64,000 nucleotides of DNA from Paracidovorax wautersii (GTDB lineage: Bacteria; Pseudomonadota; Gammaproteobacteria; Burkholderiales; Burkholderiaceae_C). The stretch is taken from assembly GCF_031453675.1 (NCBI RefSeq), contig NZ_JAVIZX010000001.1, positions 3,866,001 through 3,930,000 of the forward strand. The letters are read 5' to 3'. A program made the translations under genes and the position numbers. The notes under the pieces were generated by a model. The model had not been told where the DNA came from. It saw nothing but the letters and a program-made list of their open reading frames with translations, and did not search any database. Of this stretch, positions 1 through 8,933 are shown piece by piece; positions within the stretch are counted from its first letter, which is position 1, and the number at the start of each line of letters is the position of its first letter.

Positions 1-353
<353 letters not shown>

Positions 354-599
354 TTACTTGGAATCTTCGTCCGGCATGGGCCGGGGCTGCTGCATCAGGC
401 TTTCCACCTGCTGCTGGATCTGGCGCTGCACCTGCTGGCCCTGGACGCGGACGATCGCGTCGGAAGCGCCCTGTGCCGGCGCCGACGCGCCCGGAACAGC
501 GGGCACGGTGACGCGGGTGGCATCCACCTGCTTTCTGGCCAGCACGGCCACGATCGCCAACGCGGCCAGCACGCCCGCCAAACCCCATCCCATCCGCAT
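354..599 (-). CDS. Small membrane-anchored hypothetical protein
   Basis: 81 residues. Residues 4-21 form one hydrophobic segment ('GWGLAGVLAALAIVAVLA'), followed by a Pro/Ala stretch and a Gln-rich segment (about 53-71) likely to be helical, ending in an acidic tail. Topology suggests an inner-membrane anchor with a periplasmic tail (inference). The ATG at 599 is chosen because AGGAGA stands 8 bases before it; the open frame continues further upstream but without a site. No family recognised. It sits between tadA and the binding-protein gene, both also on the minus strand. Its stop lies at the edge of repeat copy 1. Confidence 0.65.
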   Translation of the reverse strand: MRMGWGLAGVLAALAIVAVLARKQVDATRVTVPAVPGASAPAQGASDAIVRVQGQQVQRQIQQQVESLMQQPRPMPDEDSK

Positions 600-703
600 A
601 TGCCGTTCTCCTGTGCTTGGTGACCTGGTTCCCCTCACGCTACAAGGTGGGCGGACGGTCACGCCCCGCACTGTAGCGACAACGCGTGGTACCCGCAAAA
701 GAC

Positions 704-731
704 AAACGGCCGCCCCGCAGGACGGCCGTTT
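704..731 (-). terminator. Rho-independent terminator after the binding-protein gene
   Basis: Nine-base perfect stem AAACGGCCG / CGGCCGTTT with a 10-base loop. Read on the minus strand it is followed by TTTGTCTTTT. It lies 18 bases past the stop of the gene ending at 749, so it ends that transcript before the small gene at 354-599. Confidence 0.8.
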
Positions 732-748
732 CAAGCACCCGCTGCCGG

Positions 749-1906
749 TCAGTTCAGCGCCACGCGGGCGTTGGCGGGGTAGTGGTACAGCGTGACGGCC
801 GGGGCCGTCAGCTCCCCCTTGGGCGTGAACGACACGTTGGCGGTCACCCCCTTGTAGTTGGTCTTGGCGATGAACGGCGTGTACTTGCGCGGGTCGACCG
901 AGTCGGCGCGCTTCATGGCGTCCACCAGCACCATGGCCGCGTCGTAGGCGTAGGGGCTGTAGATCTGGAACTGGCCGGGGAACTTGGCGTCGTAGCGTTT
1001 CTTCCATTCGGCGCCGCCTTGCATCTTGGTGACCGAGGCACCGCCCGTGGCGCAGGTCACGTTCTTGAGCGCGGCCACCTTGCTGGCCAGCTCGGGCAGC
1101 TTCTCGGTGCACAGTGCGTCGCCGCCGAAGTACTTCACCTGGCCCAGGCCCAGCTGCTCCATCTGGCGCAGCATGGGGCCGGCCTGCGCGTCCAGGCCGC
1201 CGTAGAAGATGCCGTCGGGCTTCTTGTTCTTGAGCGAAGTGAGGATGGCCATGAAGTCCGTGGCCTTGTCGTTGGTGAACTCCTCGCCCACCACCGTCAG
1301 GCCCTTCTGCTGCGCCGTGGCCTTGAACACCTGCGCCACCCCCTGGCCGTAGGCCGTGCGGTCGTCGATGATGGCCACGGTCTTGAGCTTGAGGTGGTCG
1401 GCCGCGTAGATGGCCAGTGCCGCGCCCAGGGCGCTGTCATTGGCGATCAGGCGGAAGGCGGTCTTGTAGCCGGGCTTGGTCAGGTCGGGGTTGGTGGCCG
1501 ACGCCGTGATGTGCGGCAGGTCGCACTTGTCGTAGATGGTGGATGCAGGAATCGACGTGCCCGACTGCAGGTGGCCCACCACGCCGGCCACCTTGAAGTC
1601 GCACAGCTTCTGCGCCACGGCCGTGGCCTGGCGCGGGTCGCCGGCGTCGTCTTCGGCGGCCAGCTCGAACTTGATCTTCTTGCCGCCGATCACCAGGTTC
1701 TGCGTGTTCAGCTCGTCCACCGCCATGCGCACGCCGTTCTCGGTGTCCTTGCCGATGTGGGCGATGCCGCCCGACACGGGGCCGGCGTGGCCGATCTTGA
1801 CGGTCTGGACTTCCTGGGCGGAAGCGGCACCTGCGGCCAGGGCGCAGGCGATGGCGGTCAGCGCCAGGGGCGAGCGCAGGCGGGAAACGTTGGACGGCAC
1901 GTTCAT
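749..1906 (-). CDS. Branched-chain amino acid-type ABC transporter substrate-binding protein
   Basis: 385 residues, the usual size for LivJ/LivK-type periplasmic binding proteins. Residues 1-30 are a Sec signal peptide ending 'AAGAASAQE'. The mature N-terminus 'VKIGHAGPVSGGIAHIGKD' is the standard start of the leucine/isoleucine/valine-binding fold (Peripla_BP_6). 'DDRTAYGQGVAQVFK' and 'YDAAMVLVDAMKRA' also match family positions. It would deliver an amino acid, or another small amide or aromatic acid, to an ABC permease; no permease or ATPase gene is adjacent, so this is an orphan binding protein. A clean terminator follows. Start ATG at 1906; divergent from rlhA. The substrate cannot be told from sequence. 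Confidence 0.9.
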   Translation of the reverse strand: MNVPSNVSRLRSPLALTAIACALAAGAASAQEVQTVKIGHAGPVSGGIAHIGKDTENGVRMAVDELNTQNLVIGGKKIKFELAAEDDAGDPRQATAVAQKLCDFKVAGVVGHLQSGTSIPASTIYDKCDLPHITASATNPDLTKPGYKTAFRLIANDSALGAALAIYAADHLKLKTVAIIDDRTAYGQGVAQVFKATAQQKGLTVVGEEFTNDKATDFMAILTSLKNKKPDGIFYGGLDAQAGPMLRQMEQLGLGQVKYFGGDALCTEKLPELASKVAALKNVTCATGGASVTKMQGGAEWKKRYDAKFPGQFQIYSPYAYDAAMVLVDAMKRADSVDPRKYTPFIAKTNYKGVTANVSFTPKGELTAPAVTLYHYPANARVALN

Positions 1907-2126
1907 TCGATCTCCGGAAAATCAATCACTCACAACAGCCCAAGCCGGCTGCACAGCGGCGCCTATGCTAGCGGCACTGCGCCCCGTTTTCGTGCAAGCC
2001 AGCACCACAAAGGCGCACGCTCTGTGGATTTCTCAGCGGATTCGTCCAGCTAATGGTGCGGGTCGGGCCTCCCGGCGCCCGCCCCGCCCCCCCGCCATGG
2101 CGCGGCGCTGGGATAATCCGTGCCTT

Positions 2127-4133
2127 ATGTCTTTGCTGCCCCACCAACTCGAACTCCTGTCCCCCGCCCGCGATGCCGACATCGGCATCGAGGCCGTGAA
2201 CCACGGCGCCGACGCCGTCTACATCGGCGGGCCGGCCTTCGGAGCGCGGGCGACGGCGGGCAACGATATCCGCGACCTGGAGCGGCTCATCCGCCACGCG
2301 CACCGCTTCCACAGCCGCATCTTCATCACGCTCAACACCATCCTGCGCGACGACGAGCTGGAGGACGCCCGCCGCATGGCCTGGCAGGTGTACGAAGCCG
2401 GGGCCGACGCGCTCATCATCCAGGACATGGGCCTGCTGGAGCTGGACCTGCCCCCCATCCAGCTGCACGCCAGCACGCAGACCGACATCCGCACGCCCGA
2501 GAAGGCGCGCTTCCTGCAGGACGCCGGCCTGTCGCAGATCGTGGTCGCCCGCGAGCTGGACCTGGACCAGATCGCCGCCGTGCGGGCCGCCACCGACCCT
2601 GCCCGCACCACCATCGAATTCTTCGTGCACGGCGCGCTGTGCGTGGCCTATTCGGGCCAGTGCTATATCACCCACGCCCACACCGGCCGCAGCGCCAACC
2701 GCGGCGACTGCAACCAGGCCTGCCGCCTGCCCTACGAGGTGCTGGATGGCCAGGGCCGCATCCTGGCACACGAGAAGCACGTGCTCTCGATGAAGGACAA
2801 CAACCAGAGCGACAACCTGCGTGCGCTGATCGACGCCGGCGTGCGCAGCTTCAAGATCGAGGGCCGCTACAAGGACATGGGCTACGTGAAGAACATCACG
2901 GCCCACTACCGCAAGCTGCTCGACGAGATCATCGAGGAGCGCGAGTTCACCGCGCAGCCGCTGGCGCGGTCGTCCTCGGGCCGAACCACCTTCACCTTCA
3001 CGCCCGATCCCGATCAGAACTTCAACCGCGAGTTCACCGACTACTTCGTCAACGGCCGCAAGGAAGACATCGGCGCCTTCGATACGCCCAAGACGCCGGG
3101 CCGCGCCATCGGCTGGGTGACCCAGGTGGGCGAGAACTTCGTCGAGCTGGAGCTGTCGAGCCCCGAGACCGTGCTGCACAACGGCGACGGCCTGTGCTAC
3201 TACGACCTGCAAAAGGAACTGGTGGGCCTGCAGATCAACCGCGCCGAGGCCGTGAACGCCCAAAAGGGCCGGTGGCGCGTGTTCCCCAAGGACCCCATCG
3301 CCGGCTTCAAGGACCTGCGCCGGGGCCTGGAAGTGAACCGCAACCGCGACATGGACTGGGTGCGCACGCTCGACAAGAAATCGAGCGACCGCCGCATCGG
3401 CCTGTGGGCGCAGCTGTCGGAGACTTCGGACGGCTTCGACCTGACGCTGACGGACGACGATGGCTTTGTGGGCAGCGCGGCCATTCAGCATGCCCACCAG
3501 CGCGCCACCGATGCCGCCCAGGCCGAGGCCACGCTGCGCGAGCAACTGGGCCGCTTCGGTGCCACGAGCTTCTCGGTACACGACATCGCGCTCAGCCTGT
3601 CGCAGCCCTGGTTCATTCCGGCGTCAGCGCTCAACCAGCTGCGCCGCGACGCCGTCGCCGCCCTGGAATCGGCACGCGCTGACGGCCTCGCGCGCCTGCC
3701 GCGCGCCACGCCGGTCGAGCCGCCAGCCCCCTTCCCCGAAGACACGCTCACCTACCTGGCCAACGTGTACAACCAGAAGTCCCACGACTTCTACATGAAG
3801 CACGGCGTGAAGGTGATCGACGCGGCCTACGAGAGCAAGGAAGAGGAAGGCGAGGTCAGCCTGATGATCACCAAGCACTGCGTGCGCTTCTCCATGAGCC
3901 TGTGCCCCAAGCAGGCCAAGGGCGTGATCGGCGTGAAGGGCACCATCAAGGCCGAGCCGCTGCAGCTCATCAACGGCAAGGAAAAGCTCACGCTGCGCTT
4001 CGACTGCAAGCCCTGCGAGATGCACGTGGTGGGCAAGATGAAGAAGTCGGTGCTGAACCAGCACGCCAAGGACATGCAGATTGCGCCGCTGCAGTTCTAC
4101 CGCACGCGGCCCGCGCCCTCATCGCTCTCATAA
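2127..4133 (+). CDS. rlhA: U32-family protein RlhA (YdcP), 23S rRNA C2501 hydroxylation
   Basis: 668 residues, close to E. coli YdcP/RlhA, which is needed for 5-hydroxycytidine at position 2501 of 23S rRNA. It carries the peptidase U32 signature at about 164-182 ('EFFVHGALCVAYSGQCY') and a second Cys pair in 'RGDCNQACRLPY'. The four cysteines at 172, 179, 195 and 199 are the likely iron-sulfur ligands. The N-terminus 'LELLSPARDADIGIEAVNHGADAVYIGG' is the standard start of the TIM-barrel. The frame is open far upstream (to 1536), but that part is antisense to the neighbouring gene; ATG 2127 begins the conserved protein. A repeat copy begins exactly at the TAA stop. Older annotations call the family 'collagenase-like protease'. 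Confidence 0.9.
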   Translation: MSLLPHQLELLSPARDADIGIEAVNHGADAVYIGGPAFGARATAGNDIRDLERLIRHAHRFHSRIFITLNTILRDDELEDARRMAWQVYEAGADALIIQDMGLLELDLPPIQLHASTQTDIRTPEKARFLQDAGLSQIVVARELDLDQIAAVRAATDPARTTIEFFVHGALCVAYSGQCYITHAHTGRSANRGDCNQACRLPYEVLDGQGRILAHEKHVLSMKDNNQSDNLRALIDAGVRSFKIEGRYKDMGYVKNITAHYRKLLDEIIEEREFTAQPLARSSSGRTTFTFTPDPDQNFNREFTDYFVNGRKEDIGAFDTPKTPGRAIGWVTQVGENFVELELSSPETVLHNGDGLCYYDLQKELVGLQINRAEAVNAQKGRWRVFPKDPIAGFKDLRRGLEVNRNRDMDWVRTLDKKSSDRRIGLWAQLSETSDGFDLTLTDDDGFVGSAAIQHAHQRATDAAQAEATLREQLGRFGATSFSVHDIALSLSQPWFIPASALNQLRRDAVAALESARADGLARLPRATPVEPPAPFPEDTLTYLANVYNQKSHDFYMKHGVKVIDAAYESKEEEGEVSLMITKHCVRFSMSLCPKQAKGVIGVKGTIKAEPLQLINGKEKLTLRFDCKPCEMHVVGKMKKSVLNQHAKDMQIAPLQFYRTRPAPSSLS

Positions 4134-4193
4134 CCATAGCTGCCTGCGCTTGCTGCATAAGCACAACAGGCCGATTTGGCTTGGATTTTCAAG
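4131..4193. repeat. Dispersed palindromic repeat, copy 2
   Basis: 'catagctgcctGCGCTTgctgcatAAGCac' followed by the typical tail 'ggccgatttggcttggattttc'. It starts at the stop codon of rlhA and fills the first third of the gap before the O-acetylhomoserine sulfhydrylase gene. Confidence 0.85.
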
Positions 4194-4322
4194 CCCCTTT
4201 GGCAAGGCATAAGCTCATCGCCAAAGATTCGATCCCTGGGCGAAGGCCCGGTGCCAGAATGGCCGCGACCCGCCCGCCCCGTGCGGTGCGCGGCACCCAT
4301 TCACACACCGGAGACCTGCCGC

Positions 4323-5606
4323 ATGAAGATCGAAACGCTTGCCGTCCACGCGGGCTACACGCCCGACCCCACGACCAAGGCCGTGGCCGTGCCCATCTAC
4401 CAGACCGTGGCCTACGCCTTCGACAGCGCGCAGCACGGCGCCGACCTGTTCGACCTGAAGGTGGCGGGCAACATCTACACCCGCATCATGAACCCGACGA
4501 ACGACGTGCTGGAAAAGCGCGTCGCGGCGCTGGAGGGCGGCATCGCCGCGCTGGCGGTGGCCTCGGGCATGGCGGCCATCACCTACGCCATCCAGACCAT
4601 CGCCGAGGCGGGCGACAACATCGTGTCGGCCAGCACGCTCTATGGCGGCACCTACAACCTGTTCGCCCACACGCTGCCGCAGCAGGGCATCACCACCCGC
4701 TTCGCCGACCCGCGCGATCCGTCCAGCTTCGCCGCGTTGATCGATGAGAAGACGAAAGCCATCTTCATCGAGTCCATCGGCAACCCGCTGGGCAACGTGA
4801 CCGACATCCGCGCACTGGCCGACGTCGCCCACGCGCACGGCGTGCCGCTGATCGTGGACAACACGGTGCCCAGCCCCTACCTGCTGCGCCCCATCGAACA
4901 CGGCGCCGACATCGTCGTGCACTCGCTCACGAAGTACCTGGGCGGCCACGGCAACAGCGTGGGCGGCGCCATCGTGGACAGCGGCAAGTTCCCGTGGGCC
5001 CAGCACAAGGCGCGCTTTCCCCGCCTGAACGAGCCCGACGTGAGCTACCACGGCGTGGTCTACACCGAGGCGCTGGGCGAGGCCGCCTTCGTCGGCCGCG
5101 CCCGCGTGGTGCCGCTGCGCAACACCGGCGCAGCGCTCGCGCCGCAGAACGCCTTCCTGATCCTGCAGGGCATCGAGACGCTGGCGTTGCGCATGGACCG
5201 TATCTGCGACAACACGCTGGCGCTGGCGCAGTACCTGCAAAAGCATCCCAAGGTCGAGTGGGTGCGCTACGCGGGCCTGGCCGACCACCCGGACCACGCC
5301 ATCGTGCAAAAGCAGCTGGGCGGGCGCGCATCGGGCATCCTGTCGTTCAGCCTGAAGAGCGACGGCGGCGAGCCGCGCGCAGCCGGGGCGCGCTTTCTCG
5401 ATGCGCTGCAGCTCTTCACCCGCCTGGTCAACATCGGTGATGCGAAGTCGCTGGCCACGCACCCCGCGTCCACCACGCACCGCCAGCTCAACCCCGAAGA
5501 GCTGGCTAAGGCCGGGGTGAGCGAGGGCATGGTCCGCCTGTCCGTGGGCATCGAGCACATCGACGACCTGCAGGCCGACCTGGCGCAGGCGCTGGACGCG
5601 GTCTGA
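4323..5606 (+). CDS. metY: O-acetylhomoserine sulfhydrylase (aminocarboxypropyltransferase)
   Basis: 427 residues, a PLP enzyme of the Cys/Met metabolism family. It makes homocysteine (or methionine with methanethiol) from O-acetylhomoserine and sulfide in the cytoplasm. The N-terminus '[30 protein letters not shown]' is diagnostic for the family. The PLP lysine is K204 in '[11 protein letters not shown]'. The conserved C-terminal 'SLGDAKSL'-like stretch reads '[17 protein letters not shown]', with '[11 protein letters not shown]' near the end. The ATG at 4323 has GGAGA upstream; the 49-residue upstream extension is poor in family features. I looked for a SAM riboswitch in the leader and saw none. 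Cystathionine gamma-synthase is less likely because of the length and the '[18 protein letters not shown]' pattern. Confidence 0.92.
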   Translation: MKIETLAVHAGYTPDPTTKAVAVPIYQTVAYAFDSAQHGADLFDLKVAGNIYTRIMNPTNDVLEKRVAALEGGIAALAVASGMAAITYAIQTIAEAGDNIVSASTLYGGTYNLFAHTLPQQGITTRFADPRDPSSFAALIDEKTKAIFIESIGNPLGNVTDIRALADVAHAHGVPLIVDNTVPSPYLLRPIEHGADIVVHSLTKYLGGHGNSVGGAIVDSGKFPWAQHKARFPRLNEPDVSYHGVVYTEALGEAAFVGRARVVPLRNTGAALAPQNAFLILQGIETLALRMDRICDNTLALAQYLQKHPKVEWVRYAGLADHPDHAIVQKQLGGRASGILSFSLKSDGGEPRAAGARFLDALQLFTRLVNIGDAKSLATHPASTTHRQLNPEELAKAGVSEGMVRLSVGIEHIDDLQADLAQALDAV

Positions 5607-5651
5607 CCTGGCAGGCCGCAGGGGGGCGATGTTGGGAGGATACTCAGGGGC

Positions 5652-6101
5652 ATGAACCGCACTCATGCCCTCCTCTCCTGCCTGCTGGCCGGTCTCGTCC
5701 TGGCCGGCTGCTCCACCTCTTCGGTCAACCTGCCGCCGCGCGGTGCCGAAGCGACCGAGGTCGACGCCACCAACTTCCGCCAGGGCGAGGCCGAACGGAT
5801 GCTGCGCCAGCAGATCAGCCCGCCGCTGGACGCACCGCTGCGCATCGTGGAGTTCGCCGAGCCGCGCTACCCGTCCTTCCTGCTGGCCGATAGCGCGCGC
5901 AGCCCCCGTGGGGACGTGGTGGTGTCGTTCGAACTGTTGCCCAGTGGGGCCGTGGGCGCGACCAAGGTGCTGTCGAAGACCGACGAAACCCTGAACAAGG
6001 CCGCCGTCGCCGCCATCCGCAGCTGGCGCTTTTCGCCGCCGCTGCGCGACGGCAAGCCGGCCCGGCTGTTCCTGCAGCACACCTTCCGCATCGAACCCTG
6101 A
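5652..6101 (+). CDS. TonB C-terminal-domain lipoprotein
   Basis: 149 residues. Lipoprotein signal with lipobox 'LVLAGC' (Cys 20), so it is probably anchored on the periplasmic face of a membrane. The C-terminal half (about 60-149) is a TonB C-terminal domain: 'AEPRYPSFLLADSARSPRGDV', 'VSFELLPSGAVGATKVL' and 'AAIRSWRFSPPLRDGKP'. True TonB proteins have an N-terminal membrane helix and a Pro-rich spacer, and these are absent, so the role is likely accessory (periplasmic binding, or an orphan energy-transducer-like domain). ExbB/ExbD are not adjacent. Followed by a hairpin with a T-run at 6136-6156. Confidence 0.8.
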   Translation: MNRTHALLSCLLAGLVLAGCSTSSVNLPPRGAEATEVDATNFRQGEAERMLRQQISPPLDAPLRIVEFAEPRYPSFLLADSARSPRGDVVVSFELLPSGAVGATKVLSKTDETLNKAAVAAIRSWRFSPPLRDGKPARLFLQHTFRIEP

Positions 6102-6135
6102 GCGGCCAGGCGCGCAAAGCCTGCCGTGCGTGCTG

Positions 6136-6156
6136 GCCGCCCGGCGGCGGCTTTTT
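6136..6156 (+). terminator. Probable rho-independent terminator
   Basis: GCCGCC / GGCGGC stem with a 4-base loop followed immediately by TTTTT, 35 bases after the lipoprotein stop and before the convergent egtB stop at 6189. Confidence 0.7.
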
Positions 6157-6188
6157 CCATCGCCACGGGCGCGCCACTGCGCGCCAGC

Positions 6189-7562
6189 TCAGGCGTCGCG
6201 GGCCAGCCGCAGCCCGCTGAACTGCCACTGCGCCGTGGCAGGGAAGAAGTTGCGGTAGCTCGCCCGCACATGGCCTGCAGGTGTCGCGCATGAGCCGCCG
6301 CGCAGCACATACTGGTTCACCATGAACTTGCCGTTGTACTCGCCCACGGCCCCGGGCGCCGTGCGAAAGCCGGGGTACGCCGCGTAGCTGGACTGCGTCC
6401 ATTCCCAAACGTCCCCGAACAGCTGCTGCAGCGCCGCGGATGGCCCCGTGGCACCGTCCAGCGCTGCGGACGGGACGGCACGCGGGTGCAGCACGCCGCC
6501 GTCGGCGAAGTGGCCGTGCTGCGGCGCAGCGCCCGTCGCCGCGGCCGCGGCCTCCCACTCCGCTTCGGTCGGCAGGCGCGCTCCGGCCCAGCGGGCATAG
6601 GCGTCGGCCTCGTAGTACGACAGATGCACCACGGGCTGGTCGGGCACCAGCGGCTGCAGGCCAGCCAGCGTGAACTCATGCCAGCCGCCGTGCCCGTCGC
6701 GCTGCCAATACATCGGCTGCTCCAGCTGCTGGCGCCGGCGCCAGTCCCAGCCCTCGGCCAGCCAGTGGGCTGGGTCCCGGTAGCCACCGGCCGTGATGAA
6801 GGCCAGGTAGTCGGCATTGGTCACCAGCCGCGACGCCATCTGGTACGGCGCCAGGTACAAGCGATGGCGCGGCGTCTCGTTGTCGAAAGCAAAGCCCGGC
6901 CCGCCGTGCCCGATCTCTTGCAGCCCGCCGCCGAAGCGGTGCCACGTCAGCGGCAAGGCTACCCGCCGTACCGCGCGCTCCTGTCCCTGTTGGCGCAGTG
7001 CGGCCGGCCCGTCCGCCTCGTGGTAGGCAGGCCAGAGCGGATTGCACGACAGCAGGTGCTTGACGTCGGTGACGATCAGTTCCTGGTGCTGCTGCTCATG
7101 CTGCAGGCCCAGTTCGACCAGGGCAGCCAGCTCGGCATCGTCGGCACGCGCGCGCAGCAGCTGCTGCATCCGCGCATCCACATGCGAGCGGTAGGCCAGC
7201 ACATGGGGCAGTGCCGGGCGCGTCAGCAGCCCGCGCTGCGGCCGCGGGTGCTGTTCGCCCACGCCGTTGTAGTACGAGTTGAACAGCACGCGGAAAGCCG
7301 GATGGAACGGGGTGAAGTCGGCGGCATACCGCTCCAGCAAAAAGGTCTCGAAGAACCAGGTGGTGTGCGCCAGGTGCCATTTGACCGGGCTGGCGTCGGG
7401 CATGGACTGCGCGCAGCAATCCTCGTCCGACAACGGCTGCGCCAGAGCGACGGTCTGCTGCCGCACCTGGGCAAAACGCCGCTCCAGCAGCGTCTGCCGC
7501 CCCGGCAGCGGCGGGTACGGAGAAGGGACGGCAGAGGCTTCACGCGTGGCGATGGCAGACAT
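6189..7562 (-). CDS. egtB: Ergothioneine biosynthesis sulfoxide synthase EgtB
   Basis: 457 residues. Non-heme iron enzyme that joins a thiol (gamma-glutamylcysteine or cysteine) to carbon 2 of hercynine with O2. The N-terminal DinB-like domain holds the three iron histidines: H66 in 'WHLAHTTWFFETF', and H155 and H159 in 'HEQQHQE'. The C-terminal half is a formylglycine-generating-enzyme/C-type-lectin fold ('RLPTEAEWEAAA', 'GDVWEWTQSSY', 'LRGGSCATPAGHVRASYRNFF'). ATG 7562 is preceded by AGGAGA; a longer open frame (to 7751) overlaps egtD and is rejected. Second gene of an egtD-egtB operon with a 10-base gap. No egtA, egtC or egtE lies nearby. Confidence 0.93.
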   Translation of the reverse strand: MSAIATREASAVPSPYPPLPGRQTLLERRFAQVRQQTVALAQPLSDEDCCAQSMPDASPVKWHLAHTTWFFETFLLERYAADFTPFHPAFRVLFNSYYNGVGEQHPRPQRGLLTRPALPHVLAYRSHVDARMQQLLRARADDAELAALVELGLQHEQQHQELIVTDVKHLLSCNPLWPAYHEADGPAALRQQGQERAVRRVALPLTWHRFGGGLQEIGHGGPGFAFDNETPRHRLYLAPYQMASRLVTNADYLAFITAGGYRDPAHWLAEGWDWRRRQQLEQPMYWQRDGHGGWHEFTLAGLQPLVPDQPVVHLSYYEADAYARWAGARLPTEAEWEAAAAATGAAPQHGHFADGGVLHPRAVPSAALDGATGPSAALQQLFGDVWEWTQSSYAAYPGFRTAPGAVGEYNGKFMVNQYVLRGGSCATPAGHVRASYRNFFPATAQWQFSGLRLARDA

Positions 7563-7572
7563 CACCGTCTCC

Positions 7573-8607
7573 TCAGGTGCGGGCATGCACCATGGCATAC
7601 CAACCGCGCTCGTCCGTCCACGCCTGCGGCTGCGAGAAGCCGGCCTGCGCCAGCATCTTGGAAAACACGGGCACGGTGTACTTGTAGCTGTTCTCCGTGT
7701 GGATGCGCTCGCCCGCAGCGAAGTCGCGCCCGCCACCGGCCCAGCGCACACGCTGCGGCGTCCGGGCTTCGAGGTGCATCTCGATGCGCGACGTCGCCGT
7801 GTTGAAGAACGCGCGGTGCTGCCACTGCTGCGGGTCGAAGTCGGCCTGGATGAGCCGGTTCACATGGGACAGGATGTTGCGGTTGAATGCCGCCGTCACG
7901 CCAGCCGCATCGTCGTAGGCGGCCTCCAGCACGGCCGTGTCCTTCGGCAGGTCGATGCCAATGAGCAGTCCGCCGTTGGCGCCCGCCAGCTCCCGCATGT
8001 GCGTCAGCAGCTCAACGGCCTGTGGCGGATCAAAATTGCCGATCGACGAGCCGGGGTAGAACACGAGCCGATGGGTCTGCGGCAGATCAGCCGGCAACTG
8101 CACGCCGCGCGTGATGTCGCCACCGACGGCCCGCGCATCCAGACCGGGCAGATCGGCGCGCAGGCGGGCCACGCCGTCCTGCAGATAGTCCGCCGAAATA
8201 TCGATCCCGATGAAGTAGAACGGCTGGAGCAGCCTGCAGAGCCCACGCGCCTTTTCGCAGCTGCCGGCGCCCAGTTCGATGACCACGCCCCCCTTGCCGA
8301 TGGCCCGGGCGATGTCCGGGCCGTGCCCGACCATCAAGGCGTGCTCGGTGCGCGTGGGGTAGTACTCCGGAACCTCCGTAATCTGGGTGAAGAGCTCGGA
8401 CCCCTTCTGGTCGTAAAAATATTTGGGAGAGATGCCCGGCACCTCCCGCAGCAGCCCGTCGATGATGTCCTGGTAGGCATGTCGGCCCCGCGCGCGGGCA
8501 TCGCCCCTCTGCTTCGGAGCGGCAGAAAGAGCCGCAGGCGTTCGCCGGTCAAACCAGGCGGTCCGGGGGAACAAGGAGGCGCGGGGCGAAGGAAGGGCTG
8601 TAGGCAT
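7573..8607 (-). CDS. egtD: L-histidine N-alpha-methyltransferase EgtD
   Basis: 344 residues. Transfers three methyl groups from S-adenosylmethionine to histidine, making hercynine, the first step of ergothioneine synthesis. Family marks: 'PKYFYDQKGSELFTQITEVPEYYPTRTE' near the N-terminus, the SAM motif 'VIELGAGSCEKA', 'FYPGSSIGNF', 'LLIGIDLPKD', and the C-terminal 'IHTENSYKYT'. The ATG at 8607 gives a normal length for the family; 42 more residues are open upstream but look non-conserved. First gene of the operon with egtB. Promoter elements should lie in the 325-base gap shared with the divergent gene at 8934. Confidence 0.93.
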   Translation of the reverse strand: MPTALPSPRASLFPRTAWFDRRTPAALSAAPKQRGDARARGRHAYQDIIDGLLREVPGISPKYFYDQKGSELFTQITEVPEYYPTRTEHALMVGHGPDIARAIGKGGVVIELGAGSCEKARGLCRLLQPFYFIGIDISADYLQDGVARLRADLPGLDARAVGGDITRGVQLPADLPQTHRLVFYPGSSIGNFDPPQAVELLTHMRELAGANGGLLIGIDLPKDTAVLEAAYDDAAGVTAAFNRNILSHVNRLIQADFDPQQWQHRAFFNTATSRIEMHLEARTPQRVRWAGGGRDFAAGERIHTENSYKYTVPVFSKMLAQAGFSQPQAWTDERGWYAMVHART

Positions 8608-8933
8608 AGGCTCATAGCCTAGGGTGGTACCGCCCCGCCTGGCGCAAGCCGGCATGGCGAGGCGCGGTAGGACGGTGGCGCGTACCGACAAAGCGCCCTT
8701 GCGCACGAGCGCCATTCGTGATGGGGCCTCCATGGCCGACGGGCATGCCTGCGGCCAACCTCATCAGGGTGCACCCGCACCACAATGCCCGGCGCAGCGC
8801 AGGCCCAACGGCCAGCGATGTGCAGCGTGCATGGAACTGCTGCACACTCGCGCCGCTCCAGGTTGTGGCGGCTGCGGCGACTGCCCATCCCCGGCGCCGC
8901 CTGGTCCGATATCCCACTTTTGCTTTTACCGCC
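8608..8933. other. Divergent intergenic region, egtD / YdjM-like gene
   Basis: 325 bases holding the start regions of both divergent genes. I see no convincing promoter hexamers, riboswitch or repeat of the dispersed family. Short G+C-rich inverted stretches are present but none is followed by a T-run. Open frames crossing it on both strands are extensions of the flanking genes and lack ribosome binding sites. Confidence 0.5.

Noticed and set aside
1536-2126. 197-residue N-terminal extension of rlhA
   Set aside because: Antisense to the binding-protein gene and unlike the family; ATG 2127 gives the standard start.
4134-4322. SAM riboswitch ahead of the O-acetylhomoserine sulfhydrylase gene
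   Set aside because: The gap holds repeat copy 2 and G+C-rich sequence but no SAM-I or SAM-II core.
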